From positions 248,001 through 312,000 of the forward strand of contig NZ_JAPENM010000003.1 in the NCBI RefSeq assembly GCF_026342035.1: a stretch of DNA of 64,000 nucleotides. The letters are read 5' to 3'. Both the position numbers and the translations under genes were made by a program. This document shows positions 1-9,843 of the stretch, piece after piece. The stretch's first letter is position 1. Each line of letters begins with the position of its first letter. The notes beneath the pieces were generated by a model that was not told the DNA's origin, did no database searches, and was given only the letters and a program-made list of their open reading frames with translations. The stretch is from Aldersonia sp. NBC_00410. Lineage in GTDB: Bacteria > Actinomycetota > Actinomycetes > Mycobacteriales > Mycobacteriaceae.

Positions 1-1254
1 TACGCGGCGCTCGCCGCCGAAACCGAGGTCCATCCGGGAAGGATGGCCGACGGCAAGCCGTTCGTCGCCGCTTTCGCCCAGGCCACGCCCGGCGACATCA
101 GTCCGAACCTGACCGACGGCGTGGGCGCCGACCGCTTTGCCGCGACGGCGTTGATCGGACGGCGGCAACTCGACGGCGCCGTCGCCGCGCTGGACAGCGG
201 TACTGCGGTGGGTTCCGGAATCGACCACCGTTACCGCTACGTCGATATGCGTTCGTTCGAGGTGTCCGCCGAATTCACCGGCGATGGAACGACGCACCGG
301 CTCACCCCCGCGATGCTCGGTGCATCCTTCGCGGCAGGCAGCACCGAGGACGGCGGTGCCGGCGACGATTTGCCGTTCAACGAGGCGGAGTACGGCGGCA
401 ACCCCGTGGTCGCGCAGCTGAACGACATCGTGGTGCCAGCCGCACTTTCGAAAGCGCAGGAGCCCAAGGACATTCTGCTGCCGATGGGTTTGATCGACGG
501 GATGATCCAGCAGGTCCTGCCGTTCCACCTGGTTCGACTCGGCTCCTTCTACCTGTTCACCTGCCCGTTCGAGCCGACGATCAACGCCGGGCTGCGTTTG
601 CGTCGCGCGCTCGGTGCCGTGCTCGGCGCCGCCCCCGATGTCGTTCAGGTGCAGGGCTATACGAACGCCTACGCGCACTACCTCACCACGCCGGAAGAGT
701 ACGACCGCCAGGAGTACGAGGGCGGGGCGACGGTATTCGGCCGGTGGCAGCTGCCCGCCGTGGTGCAGATCGCCACCGGGCTCGCGCGCGATCTGGTGAC
801 CGGGCGCAACTCCGAACCGGAGGGCCCCGCCCTCGACCTCACCGGTCGCATTCCGAACTCGCCGACGGGCACGCCGTTCGTCGACTTCACCCGTCCGGGT
901 GAGACATTCGGCGGGGTCGTGGTGCAGCCGAACGCGTCCTACCCGGTCGGTGCGACGGCGTCTGCGGTATTCGTCGCAGCAAATCCGAACAATGTGCTGC
1001 GCCGCAACGACACCTATCTGCTGGTGGAACGTCGCAGTGACGGGGGCTGGGTGCAGGTTGCGACCGACGCCGTGTTCGAGACCTTCCTGCGGTTCGACAA
1101 GCAGGGGCCGTTCACCCATGCGCAGGTCGATTGGGCGATCCCGCCGAGCGCCGCGAGCGGGACCTACCGCATCCGGTACTTCGGCGATGCGCGGTCCGTC
1201 GACGGCGCCACCACCCCGTTCGTCGGCGAAAGTGTGCCCTTCACCGTGGGCTGA
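1..1254 (+). CDS. Neutral/alkaline ceramidase, C-terminal part (5' end outside window)
   Basis: The reading frame is open from base 1 to a TGA at 1252-1254, so the gene starts upstream; the ATG at 43 is internal. The opening stretch (FVAAFAQATPGDISPN) is typical of the neutral ceramidase family, which hydrolyses the amide bond of ceramide to sphingosine and fatty acid, usually outside the cell. About 270 residues complete the catalytic region; from roughly base 870 (FVDFTRPGETFGG) to the end lies the Ig-like C-terminal domain. The N-terminal export signal and catalytic Ser are not visible. It ends 3 bases before a convergent TetR gene. The family call is by motif recognition; substrate preference is inferred. 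Confidence 0.85.
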   Translation, partial: YAALAAETEVHPGRMADGKPFVAAFAQATPGDISPNLTDGVGADRFAATALIGRRQLDGAVAALDSGTAVGSGIDHRYRYVDMRSFEVSAEFTGDGTTHRLTPAMLGASFAAGSTEDGGAGDDLPFNEAEYGGNPVVAQLNDIVVPAALSKAQEPKDILLPMGLIDGMIQQVLPFHLVRLGSFYLFTCPFEPTINAGLRLRRALGAVLGAAPDVVQVQGYTNAYAHYLTTPEEYDRQEYEGGATVFGRWQLPAVVQIATGLARDLVTGRNSEPEGPALDLTGRIPNSPTGTPFVDFTRPGETFGGVVVQPNASYPVGATASAVFVAANPNNVLRRNDTYLLVERRSDGGWVQVATDAVFETFLRFDKQGPFTHAQVDWAIPPSAASGTYRIRYFGDARSVDGATTPFVGESVPFTVG

Positions 1255-1257
1255 GTG

Positions 1258-1866
1258 TTAGGGCGCGAGCATAGTGACGAGCGTGTCGAGCACCTCGTCG
1301 CGGGTCGACACGCCGCGGGTGTGCCCGACCAGACGGGTGTTGCCGGCCTGGAGCATGCAATTGGCGATGAGCATCGATGCGGCGGCGGCGGGGTCGATGT
1401 CGGCTCGCACCGTGCCCGCACGTTGCATCTCGGTCAGATACGCGGCGATGAACCGGATGCCGTGTTGCGGACCGAGATTGTTCACATCCATGAATTCGTG
1501 CATGCCCGAACGCAATTCGGCATCGGACTGGGCGGCGAACATGACGACGAGCCCCTTGGTGAGGAACGCTTCGACGGCGGTTGCGAACGCGTCGAGTATC
1601 TCGCGCAGGCCGGCGTCTTCGGGAACCTTCTCGCGAAACACCGCGAGCGGTTGCATGCTGGCCTCGAACACCGCGCGCAGCAGTCCGGTCCGGTCCTTGA
1701 AATGGTAGAAAATACTTCCCTCGGAAACTCCGGCACGGTCGGCAACTGCGCGGGTGGTCATCTTCGCGATGCCTTTTTCGTCCAGCAGTTCGTAGGCCGC
1801 CGCAAGGATCTGCTCGCGGCCGCCGGTGGGAGGTCGCCCTCGCCGGGGCGTCGGTGAAGGCGTCAT
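1258..1866 (-). CDS. TetR/AcrR-family transcriptional regulator
   Basis: A 202-residue repressor-type protein. The N-terminal helix-turn-helix is clear at about residues 18-62 (ILAAAYELLDEKG, then ADRAGVSEGSIFYHFKDR). The remainder is a helical ligand-binding domain of no recognisable specificity. The ATG start at 1866 directly follows a basic, proline-rich lead (PTPRRGRPP), as is usual in the family. It is convergent with the ceramidase and divergent from lysC. The likely operators are the repeats in the gap behind its start (1975-2023 or 1898-1913), which suggests autoregulation. The effector is unknown. Confidence 0.85.
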   Translation of the reverse strand: MTPSPTPRRGRPPTGGREQILAAAYELLDEKGIAKMTTRAVADRAGVSEGSIFYHFKDRTGLLRAVFEASMQPLAVFREKVPEDAGLREILDAFATAVEAFLTKGLVVMFAAQSDAELRSGMHEFMDVNNLGPQHGIRFIAAYLTEMQRAGTVRADIDPAAAASMLIANCMLQAGNTRLVGHTRGVSTRDEVLDTLVTMLAP

Positions 1867-2284
1867 CGCGATCGATAATAAACTTCTCGAGTACGCACTC
1901 GATAATTAGGCCGATCGCATGCGCCTCGATTCGGTCTGACCGGTCGCCCCGCTCGATCGAATTCCCGCGTATCGACTGAACGGAACATTCATTCGATCTG
2001 ATCGACTGAACGGTTCCGTTCATCCGGTGGTGCTGGGGCTGCGGAGCCGCAATGTCGCCTGCGTCACGTCTCCAGGGGCCACGGGTTTGCCCGAGATTCA
2101 CCCGGGTATCACTGGCGCTGCGTCGGTCGAAGGTGGGCCGACGCAGGCAGTGCTGTCATGGGGACTGCGTTCGACGGTCTCCTGCAGACCGGCAACCCGG
2201 ACCCCTCAGCTACCGAGTCGCACCGCCCGCTCGGTACGCTAGCTGCGTTTACGTGCAGAATCTTGACTATTGGAAGGAACTTCT
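1867..2284. other. Intergenic control region between tetR and lysC (418 bp)
   Basis: No convincing gene was found. The half near the TetR start is AT-richer than its surroundings and holds the inverted and direct repeats listed separately. The half near lysC should hold the lysC promoter, but I could not pick a clear -35/-10 pair. A good ribosome binding site (GGAAGGAA, about 2271-2278) precedes the lysC start. Confidence 0.5.
1975..2023. promoter_or_regulatory. Paired TetR-type operator candidates
   Basis: The block ACTGAACGG occurs at 1975-1983 and again at 2005-2013, 30 bp apart. The second copy is a perfect inverted repeat, GAACGG-TT-CCGTTC (2008-2021), extended to ACTGAACGGTTCCGTTCAT. 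The first (ACTGAACGGAACATTCAT) is a degenerate version. Size and symmetry fit a TetR dimer site, and the block lies 110-160 bp behind the divergent tetR start. A further small inverted repeat, TCGAGT-ACGC-ACTCGA, sits at 1898-1913. Assignment to this TetR is inferred from position. Confidence 0.5.
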
Positions 2285-3550
2285 GTGGCTCTTGTCGTTC
2301 AGAAGTACGGAGGATCGTCGGTGGCCACCGCCGAACGGATCCGGCGCGTCGCTGAGCGGATCGTAGAGACCAAGAAGCAGGGCCACGACGTCGTGGTCGT
2401 GGTCTCCGCGATGGGTGACACCACCGACGAACTAACCGACCTTGCCCAGCAGGTTTGCCCGGCGCCGCCGGCGCGCGAGATGGACATGCTGCTCACCTCC
2501 GGCGAGCGGATCTCCAATGCGCTCGTCGCGATGGCGATTCATTCGCTCGGCGCCGAGGCCCGGTCGTTCTCCGGTTCGCAGGCCGGTGTCATCACCACCA
2601 GCATTCACGGCAACGCAAAGATCATCGACGTCACGCCCGGCAGGGTGCGCAGTGCACTCGATGAGGGCTCGATCGTGCTGGTTGCCGGCTTTCAAGGCGT
2701 CAGCCAGGACAGTAAGGACATCACCACCCTTGGTCGCGGCGGGTCGGATACGACCGCAGTCGCGCTCGCCGCGGCGCTCGAAGCCGACGTGTGCGAGATC
2801 TACACCGACGTCGATGGCGTCTTCACTGCAGACCCGCGCATCGTGCCGAACGCGCAGCGCCTCGAGTCCGTGTCGTTCGAGGAGATGCTGGAACTCGCGG
2901 CCTGCGGCGCGAAGGTACTGATGCTGCGCTGCGTCGAGTACGCACGGCGCTACGGCGTGAAGGTGCACGTGCGTTCGTCGTACACCGACAAGCCCGGCAC
3001 CATTGTTTTCGGATCGATGGAGGACATCCCAGTGGAAGAAGCGATCCTCACCGGAGTCGCGCACGATCGCAGCGAGGCCAAGGTCACCGTGGTCGGCTTG
3101 CCCGACACCCCCGGCTACGCCGCCCAGGTCTTTCGCGCGGTCGCCGAGGCCGAGATCAACATCGACATGGTGTTGCAGAACATTTCCAAGGTGGAGACCG
3201 GCAAGACCGACATCACCTTCACGCTGCCGCGGTCCGACGGCCCGCGCGCGGTGGAGAAGCTGTCGAAGCTGCAGGGTGAGATCGGGTTCTCGAAGGTCCT
3301 CTACGACGACCACATCGGCAAGGTCTCGCTGGTCGGCGCGGGTATGAAGAGCCACCCGGGCGTGACCGCGACCTTCTGCGAGGCGCTCGCGAAAGCCGGC
3401 ATCAACATCGACCTGATCTCGACCTCGGAGATCCGGATCTCGGTGCTGATCGACGACACGGAATTGGACGACGCGGTCCGCGCGTTGCACGAGGCATTCG
3501 ACCTCGGCGGTGACGAAGAAGCCGTGGTGCACGCCGGGACCGGGCGATAG
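2285..3550 (+). CDS. lysC: Aspartokinase, lysine/threonine-controlled (alpha subunit)
   Basis: Aspartate kinase (EC 2.7.2.4) phosphorylates aspartate, the first step to lysine, diaminopimelate, methionine and threonine. The 421-residue product opens with the kinase signature ([13 protein letters not shown]), contains [16 protein letters not shown], and ends in two ACT domains (about residues 260-420; EIRISVLID). I chose the GTG at 2285 over the in-frame ATG at 2270 because the protein then begins exactly where the family does, with GGAAGGAA about 6 bases upstream. asd follows after 36 bp, so the two are probably one operon. Length and ACT arrangement match the Corynebacterium and Mycobacterium enzymes, which are inhibited jointly by lysine and threonine. 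Confidence 0.97.
   Translation: MALVVQKYGGSSVATAERIRRVAERIVETKKQGHDVVVVVSAMGDTTDELTDLAQQVCPAPPAREMDMLLTSGERISNALVAMAIHSLGAEARSFSGSQAGVITTSIHGNAKIIDVTPGRVRSALDEGSIVLVAGFQGVSQDSKDITTLGRGGSDTTAVALAAALEADVCEIYTDVDGVFTADPRIVPNAQRLESVSFEEMLELAACGAKVLMLRCVEYARRYGVKVHVRSSYTDKPGTIVFGSMEDIPVEEAILTGVAHDRSEAKVTVVGLPDTPGYAAQVFRAVAEAEINIDMVLQNISKVETGKTDITFTLPRSDGPRAVEKLSKLQGEIGFSKVLYDDHIGKVSLVGAGMKSHPGVTATFCEALAKAGINIDLISTSEIRISVLIDDTELDDAVRALHEAFDLGGDEEAVVHAGTGR
3032..3550 (+). CDS. lysC: Aspartokinase beta (regulatory) subunit from internal start
   Basis: An in-frame GTG at 3032 is preceded by GGAGG (3019-3023) at ideal spacing and would give a 172-residue protein made only of the two ACT domains. In Corynebacterium glutamicum the beta subunit of the alpha2beta2 aspartokinase is made in the same way from inside lysC and is also 172 residues. 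An alternative internal ATG lies at 3017 but has a poorer leader. That this start is used here is inferred from the Shine-Dalgarno sequence and the length match. Confidence 0.6.
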   Translation: MEEAILTGVAHDRSEAKVTVVGLPDTPGYAAQVFRAVAEAEINIDMVLQNISKVETGKTDITFTLPRSDGPRAVEKLSKLQGEIGFSKVLYDDHIGKVSLVGAGMKSHPGVTATFCEALAKAGINIDLISTSEIRISVLIDDTELDDAVRALHEAFDLGGDEEAVVHAGTGR

Positions 3551-4642
<1,092 letters not shown>

Positions 4643-4652
4643 AAGTTTCGCA

Positions 4653-4702
4653 GCGAGGGGTCGCTCCGCCGTTGTCACGGCGGGGCGGCCCCTCGCCTTT
4701 TG
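4653..4702 (+). terminator. Rho-independent terminator of lysC-asd
   Basis: A long stem starts at CGAGGGG (4654-4660), continues through CTCCGCCG and CGGCGGGG, and closes at GGCCCCTCG (4687-4695), followed by CCTTTTG. It begins 10 bases after the asd stop codon. Confidence 0.85.
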
Positions 4703-4836
4703 TGTGACGGCGGTGCATCCGGGGTATAGGCACAGAGTGCGGGCAGAGCGCCCACAGCTCTGTCGCGCCCGCATCGCCGGACCTAGCTTGATCCGGCAGG
4801 TGCGCTCAGCCCACTGCTCAAGAGGAGGCGCCCGAG

Positions 4837-6399
4837 ATGACCGAGGTTTCCACACCGGCCACCACCAACAATGCCGGAAATCCGATCGAAAGCGACAACG
4901 AATCGCTGAGTGCGGGAATCCAGGGCCCCATCCTGCTGCACGACCACTATTTGATCGAGAAACTGGCGCAGTTCAACCGCGAGCGGGTGCCCGAGCGGAT
5001 CGTGCACGCCAAGGGCGCCGGCGCCTACGGCGAACTCGTCATTACCAACCCGGATATCGCGAACTACACCAAGGCGAAACTGTTCCAACCCGGCGCCAAG
5101 ACCGAGTCGCTGGTGCGCTTCTCCACCGTTGCCGGCGAGCAGGGCAGCCCCGATACCTGGCGTGACCCAAGGGGTTTCGCGATTAAGTTCTACACCGAGG
5201 ACGGCAACTACGACCTCGTCGGCAACAACACTCCGGTCTTCTTCGTCCGCGACACGATCAAGTTCCCGGACTTCATTCGTTCGCAGAAGCGTTTACCGGG
5301 CAGCGGCCTGCGCGACAACAACATGCAATGGGATTTCTGGACGCTGCGGCCCGAGTCTGCGCATCAGGTGACCTGGCTGATGGGCGATCGCGGTATCCCG
5401 AAGACGTATCGGCACATGAACGGGTACGGCTCGCACACGTATCAGTGGGCCAATAGCAAGGATGAGCGGTTCTGGGTGAAGTACCACTTCAAGACCGACC
5501 AGGGCATCGACTTCCTCACCCAGGACGAGGCCGACAAGTTCGCGGGCAGTGATCCCGATCTGCACCGTGCCGACCTCTACAACGAGATCGAGAAGGGCAA
5601 CTTCCCGAGCTGGACGCTGAAGGTCCAGATCATGCCGGTCGACGAGGCCGAGGGCTACCGGTTCAACCCGTTCGACCTGACCAAGGTGTGGTCGCACAAG
5701 GACTACCCGCTCATCGAGGTCGGCAAGTGGACGCTGAACCGCAATCCGCAGAACTACTTCGTCGAGATCGAGCAGGCGGCGTTCGAGCCGTCGAACATCG
5801 TGCCGGGGATCGGCTACTCGCCGGACAAGATGCTGTTGGGCCGGGTGTTCTCCTATGCGGACGCGCACCGGTACCGGATCGGCACCAACTACGCGCAGCT
5901 GCCGCCCAACGCCCCGCGCAAGACGGAGCCGCAGTCCTATTCCAAGGAAGGGGCGATGCGGTATTTCTACAACGGCCCCGAGGTGCCGGTCTACGCACCG
6001 AACTCGTTCGGTGGCCCGCATGCGGACCCGGAGCGGGCCGGAGACGGCGGGCTGTGGGACTTCGACGGCAAGGCGGTCCGCGCCGGGTACATCAAGCACG
6101 CCGAGGATGACGATTTCGGTCAGGCCGGCACGATGGTGCGCGAGGTGCTCAACGACGAACAGCGGGAACGCTTGGCCGACAACATTATCGGGCACGCGTC
6201 CAACGGCGTGACGCCGCAGGTTCTGGAACGGGTGTACCAGTACTGGAAGAACGTCGACCCGGATCTCGGCCGCAAGGTCGAGGAAGGTGTCAAGGCGAAA
6301 CTCGCCGAGGCCGGCGAGGCGACCGAACCGCAGACCGGGGACAGCTCCGCACAGGGCGGCGACGAGACCTCGGCGGTCCAGGTCGGCGGACGCAGCTAA
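4837..6399 (+). CDS. katA: Monofunctional haem catalase
   Basis: Catalase (EC 1.11.1.6) disproportionates hydrogen peroxide. The 520-residue length fits small-subunit (clade 3 type) catalases. Visible active-site parts are the distal His57 in [11 protein letters not shown], the Asn130/131 pair in [10 protein letters not shown], and the proximal haem ligand Tyr340 in [14 protein letters not shown]. The ATG at 4837 has AAGAGGAGG about 10 bases upstream. The last 35 residues are a low-complexity polar tail. No peroxide regulator is adjacent, so control is not evident from the context. The gene appears to be transcribed alone, between the asd terminator and a downstream hairpin. Confidence 0.96.
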   Translation: MTEVSTPATTNNAGNPIESDNESLSAGIQGPILLHDHYLIEKLAQFNRERVPERIVHAKGAGAYGELVITNPDIANYTKAKLFQPGAKTESLVRFSTVAGEQGSPDTWRDPRGFAIKFYTEDGNYDLVGNNTPVFFVRDTIKFPDFIRSQKRLPGSGLRDNNMQWDFWTLRPESAHQVTWLMGDRGIPKTYRHMNGYGSHTYQWANSKDERFWVKYHFKTDQGIDFLTQDEADKFAGSDPDLHRADLYNEIEKGNFPSWTLKVQIMPVDEAEGYRFNPFDLTKVWSHKDYPLIEVGKWTLNRNPQNYFVEIEQAAFEPSNIVPGIGYSPDKMLLGRVFSYADAHRYRIGTNYAQLPPNAPRKTEPQSYSKEGAMRYFYNGPEVPVYAPNSFGGPHADPERAGDGGLWDFDGKAVRAGYIKHAEDDDFGQAGTMVREVLNDEQRERLADNIIGHASNGVTPQVLERVYQYWKNVDPDLGRKVEEGVKAKLAEAGEATEPQTGDSSAQGGDETSAVQVGGRS

Positions 6400-6400
6400 C

Positions 6401-6453
6401 GCAGGGTTCGGCTGGGTGGCGTGCGGGTTTCAAGTCCGCAGGCCACCCCCTGC
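6401..6453 (+). terminator. Hairpin after catalase
   Basis: Nested inverted repeat immediately after the stop codon: GCAGGG (6401) pairs with CCCTGC (6448-6453), and GGGTGGC (6414-6420) with GCCACCC (6442-6448; base 6448 cannot be in both). There is no T-run, so termination is plausible rather than certain. Confidence 0.5.
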
Positions 6454-6595
6454 ACGCTGCGCCTACAACAGCCAAAACCAGTATGCCAGGACGGCAACGA
6501 CGAATCCGAGCACGCTTACCACTTTGCTCACACCTTCGAGTAGTTCCTACAACCAATAATCGTCGGAATGCGTCGAGGCGTAACGCGCAATTGGG

Positions 6596-7210
6596 TCACA
6601 GCTCGGGTGTCGGCCGACCGTCGTACATCGAGCGGCGCCAGATCTCGCTGAGCGTGTGGATCGCCACCTCATCGTCACGGGTCTTCACCATCGGATCCCC
6701 GCCGGCGGCGAACCAGGTCCAGCAGAACGAGTCGAGCATCGACACCATGGCCGCGGCGAACACAAGGTGGTCGAGGTCGACCTCGACACCGGTGTGCTCC
6801 ACCGCGCGCACCACGGTGAGCACCCCCTTGATGCCGCGGTCGCGGCGGGTACGCCACCACTGCGCGAACTTCTCGTCGGTCATCGAGAGCTGATAGGCGC
6901 CGATCATCTCCGGCACGTACTCGCGGTAGGTCTCGAAGTAGACGCGGACCGCGGCTTCGATGTTCTTCTGCTGATCGTCGGTAGCCCGCAACCGTGCCCG
7001 GTTGAGCACATCGTCGTTGAAGTCGGCCAGTAGCGCCTCGAGCAGTTGCTGCTTGTTGTCGTAGTAGTTGTAGAACGATCCCGCCGAACGTCCTGCGGCG
7101 CGGGCGATGTCGGAGATCTTCGCGTTGAAATAGCCCTTCTCGGCGAATACCTGTCTGGCCGCTTTGTGGAAGGCGGCCTCGGTGCGACGGCCCTTCGGCG
7201 TGGCTACCAC
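6596..7210 (-). CDS. TetR/AcrR-family transcriptional regulator
   Basis: A 204-residue regulator. The helix-turn-helix spans about residues 12-58 (VFAEKGYFNAKISDIARAAGRSAGSFYNYYDNK). The start is GTG at 7210. It lies 19 bp behind the CoA-transferase gene on the same strand and is probably co-transcribed with it. The CoA-transferase is divergent from an acyl-CoA dehydrogenase across a clean inverted repeat (8501-8518), so the natural hypothesis is that this protein controls both transcripts in response to an acyl-CoA or its acid. The ligand is not visible in the sequence. Confidence 0.88.
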   Translation of the reverse strand: MVATPKGRRTEAAFHKAARQVFAEKGYFNAKISDIARAAGRSAGSFYNYYDNKQQLLEALLADFNDDVLNRARLRATDDQQKNIEAAVRVYFETYREYVPEMIGAYQLSMTDEKFAQWWRTRRDRGIKGVLTVVRAVEHTGVEVDLDHLVFAAAMVSMLDSFCWTWFAAGGDPMVKTRDDEVAIHTLSEIWRRSMYDGRPTPEL

Positions 7211-7229
7211 GAAGCGGGCCTTTTCGGCA

Positions 7230-8459
7230 TCAGATCACTCCCGCTGCACGCAGTTTCGCGATCTCCTCGTTGTCCATCCGAAGCAGTTCGCCGTAGACCG
7301 CGGCGTTGTCCGCGCCTGGTTCGGGCGGTCCCGCGTTGCGGATGCGCCCCGGTGTCCCGGTCAGCTGCGGCACGATGCCCGGTCCGAGTACATTGCGCCC
7401 GATGCGGATGTCGAAATGCTCGGCGATCATGCCGCGCTCGAGCAGCTGCGGATCGGTGACCACCTCGGCCACCGTGTTCACCGGGCCGACCACAACACCT
7501 GCGGCGCTGAGTTTCTCGGTGAGATCGGTCGCGTCGAAGGTGGCCGACCACCGCCCGATGAGGGCATCGAGTTCGTCCTGGTTGCGCCCGCGCGCGCCGT
7601 GGTCGGCGAACCGTGGATCCTGCGCGAGTTCGGGCCGGTCCATCGCCGCGCAGAGTCGCGCGAACACGGTGTCCTGATTGGCCGCGATGATGACGTGACT
7701 ACCGTCGGCGGTCGGATAGAGGTTCGAGGGTGCGATGCCGTCGAGCCTGGTGCCGGACGGGCCGCGCACCACGCCGCCGACGTCGTAATCGGGAATCGTA
7801 GATTCCTGAACGGCCACACAGGATTCCAGCAGCGAGGTATCGACGACCTGGCCTTCGCCGGTGACGCTGCGCCGGTACAGCGCGGCGAGCGCGCCGTGGG
7901 CGGCGAACATTCCGGCCAGGGTGTCGCCGAGCGAGAGCGCCAGTCGTGGCGGCAACTGGCCGGGGTAGCCATTCAGATAGCGCAGTCCAGAGGCCGCTTC
8001 CGCGACGGAGGCGTAGCCTGCCTTGTTCGCATCCGGTCCGGTCTGCCCGTAGCCGGACACCCGGACCAGAATGATGCCCTTGTTGCGGCCGCGCAGCGTC
8101 TCGTAGCCCAGATCCCAGCGCTCCAGCGTGCACGGCCGGAAATTCTCGACGATGATGTCGGCGCGCTCGACGAGTTCGAGAAACACCTCGCGGCCGCGCG
8201 GATCGCGCAGGTCGAGGGTAATGCCGCGTTTGTTGCGCGCGTGCACCGTCCAGAAGAAGTGGTGCCCGTCGAGTTCGGCCTGGCCCCAGGTGCGGATCGG
8301 GTCGGGACGATCCGGCGGCTCGATCTTGATGACATCGGCGCCCATGTCGCCGAGCAGGCGCGCGCCGTACGGCCCGGCGATCAGGGTGCCGAGTTCGATC
8401 ACAGTGACGCCGTCGAGCGCGCCGGTGGGCTGGGCGGGCTCGGACTGAAACGATTCCAC
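7230..8459 (-). CDS. CaiB/BaiF family (class III) CoA-transferase
   Basis: This 409-residue protein belongs to the family III CoA-transferases, which move CoA between carboxylic acids through an aspartyl-CoA thioester. It has the N-terminal LDGVTVIELGTLIAGPYGARLLGDMGADVIKIE signature (abridged in the DNA at about 8410-8315) and the LSLGDTLAG segment that carries the catalytic Asp. The GTG at 8459 has GAGGGGG upstream. It shares a strand with the TetR gene 19 bp downstream and is divergent from an acyl-CoA dehydrogenase, suggesting activation and first oxidation of a specific acid, possibly a branched, aromatic or steroid-derived one. The substrate is unknown. Confidence 0.9.
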   Translation of the reverse strand: MESFQSEPAQPTGALDGVTVIELGTLIAGPYGARLLGDMGADVIKIEPPDRPDPIRTWGQAELDGHHFFWTVHARNKRGITLDLRDPRGREVFLELVERADIIVENFRPCTLERWDLGYETLRGRNKGIILVRVSGYGQTGPDANKAGYASVAEAASGLRYLNGYPGQLPPRLALSLGDTLAGMFAAHGALAALYRRSVTGEGQVVDTSLLESCVAVQESTIPDYDVGGVVRGPSGTRLDGIAPSNLYPTADGSHVIIAANQDTVFARLCAAMDRPELAQDPRFADHGARGRNQDELDALIGRWSATFDATDLTEKLSAAGVVVGPVNTVAEVVTDPQLLERGMIAEHFDIRIGRNVLGPGIVPQLTGTPGRIRNAGPPEPGADNAAVYGELLRMDNEEIAKLRAAGVI

Positions 8460-8500
8460 CGCTTCGCCCCCTCGGGAAATTGGAGATCTGGATCACACCT

Positions 8501-8518
8501 GAATCTGATGTTAGATTC
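8501..8518. promoter_or_regulatory. Operator candidate between CoA-transferase and acyl-CoA dehydrogenase
   Basis: Perfect inverted repeat GAATCT-GATGTT-AGATTC in the 148-bp divergent gap. It is a typical TetR-size site, placed so that one bound dimer could block both promoters. The TetR encoded at 6596-7210 is the obvious candidate binder; this link is inferred. Confidence 0.55.
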
Positions 8519-8607
8519 GCAACGAGGTCGGTGGCAACTTGGCCGACAAGGGGACGGATGTGAGCAATCGGATCGACCGGGCAAGTGCTGGAGTAAGGAG
8601 ACCACCA

Positions 8608-9831
8608 ATGTTCGAATGGTCCGAGGAAGACCTGATGATTCGCGATGCGCTGCGCGGGTTCATCGACAAGGAAGTGCGCCCGCATATCGACGAACTCGAA
8701 TCCGGGAAGCTGCCGCCCTACGACATCGCGCGAAAACTGTTCAGCACCTTCGGCGTCGACGCGATGGCGCGTGAGGCGCTGGAGAAGGAGCTCGCGGCCG
8801 AGGCGGCCGGGGAGAAGAAGTCCGGCGGTGGCGGCAGTATGGGCGACACCACCTTCCTGTTGCTCAACACCGAACTCGCCGGCGTGAGCCTGGGCATCAT
8901 CGCCTCGATCGGCGTGAGCATGGGCCTGACCGCATCGACGATTCGCTCGCGCGGCACGCTCGCGCAGAAGAAGCGCTGGCTGCCCGAACTCGTCACGATG
9001 GAGAAGGTCGGCTCCTGGGCGATTACCGAACCGGATTCCGGCTCCGACGCGCTCGGCGGAATGAAGACGACCGTGCGTCGCGACGGCGAGGACTACATCC
9101 TCAACGGCAACAAGACCTTCATCACCAACGGGCCCTACGCCGACACCATCGTCGTCTTCGCCAAGCTCGACGAGGGTGACCCGAACGTGGACCGGCGCAA
9201 CCGCAAGGTCCTGACGTTCGTGCTCGACAAGGGCATGGAGGGTCTGACCCAGGGCCCGCCGTTCAAGAAGATGGGCATGATGTCCTCGCCGACCGGGGAA
9301 CTGTTCTTCGACAACGTGCGCGTCACCAAGGACCGCCTGCTCGGCGAGACCGAAGACCTCGGCGACGACGCACGCGGCAGCGAGGGCGCCAAGGCCGGGT
9401 TCACCGCCGAACGGGTCGGCATCGCGGCGCTCTCGCTCGGCATCATCAACGAATGCCTGCGCCTGTCCGTCGACTACGCCAAGCAGCGCACCTTGTGGGG
9501 CAAGAACATCGGGCAGTTCCAGCTCATCCAGCTCAAGCTCGCCGAGATGGAGATCGCCCGAATCAACGTGCAGAACATGATCTTCTCCGCCGTCGAGCGC
9601 GGCAAGGCAGGCAAGCCGATGAGCCTTGCCGAGGCGTCGGCGATGAAGCTGTACTCGTCCAAGGCCGCCACCGACGTCGCCATGGAGGCCGTGCAACTGT
9701 TCGGCGGTAACGGCTATATGGCCGAATACCGCGTCGAACAGCTGGCGCGCGATGCGAAGTCGCTGATGATCTATGCGGGCAGCAACGAAATCCAGGTCAC
9801 GCACGTGGCCAAGGGTCTGCTGGCCGGGTAG
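8608..9831 (+). CDS. Acyl-CoA dehydrogenase (catalytic Glu on the alternative helix)
   Basis: A 407-residue FAD enzyme forming the alpha-beta double bond in an acyl-CoA. N-terminal helical, middle beta (WAITEPDSGSDALGG) and C-terminal helical domains are all present. The C-terminal motif reads MIYAGSNEIQ, with Ala where medium-chain enzymes carry the catalytic Glu. Instead Glu268 in FTAERVG occupies the place used by isovaleryl-CoA and long-chain dehydrogenases, which hints at a branched or bulky substrate. I chose the ATG at 8608 (AAGGAG upstream) over an in-frame ATG 69 bases earlier. It is divergent from the CoA-transferase and convergent with an LLM enzyme 12 bp away. Confidence 0.93.
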   Translation: MFEWSEEDLMIRDALRGFIDKEVRPHIDELESGKLPPYDIARKLFSTFGVDAMAREALEKELAAEAAGEKKSGGGGSMGDTTFLLLNTELAGVSLGIIASIGVSMGLTASTIRSRGTLAQKKRWLPELVTMEKVGSWAITEPDSGSDALGGMKTTVRRDGEDYILNGNKTFITNGPYADTIVVFAKLDEGDPNVDRRNRKVLTFVLDKGMEGLTQGPPFKKMGMMSSPTGELFFDNVRVTKDRLLGETEDLGDDARGSEGAKAGFTAERVGIAALSLGIINECLRLSVDYAKQRTLWGKNIGQFQLIQLKLAEMEIARINVQNMIFSAVERGKAGKPMSLAEASAMKLYSSKAATDVAMEAVQLFGGNGYMAEYRVEQLARDAKSLMIYAGSNEIQVTHVAKGLLAG

Positions 9832-9843
9832 TCGATCGATCGC

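Noticed and set aside
6411-6453. Possible tRNA after the catalase gene
   Set aside because: Only one nested hairpin is present; no D-arm or T-arm consensus.
7699-9804. 701-codon minus-strand frame over the acyl-CoA dehydrogenase
   Set aside because: Shadow frame; the plus-strand dehydrogenase has all family motifs.
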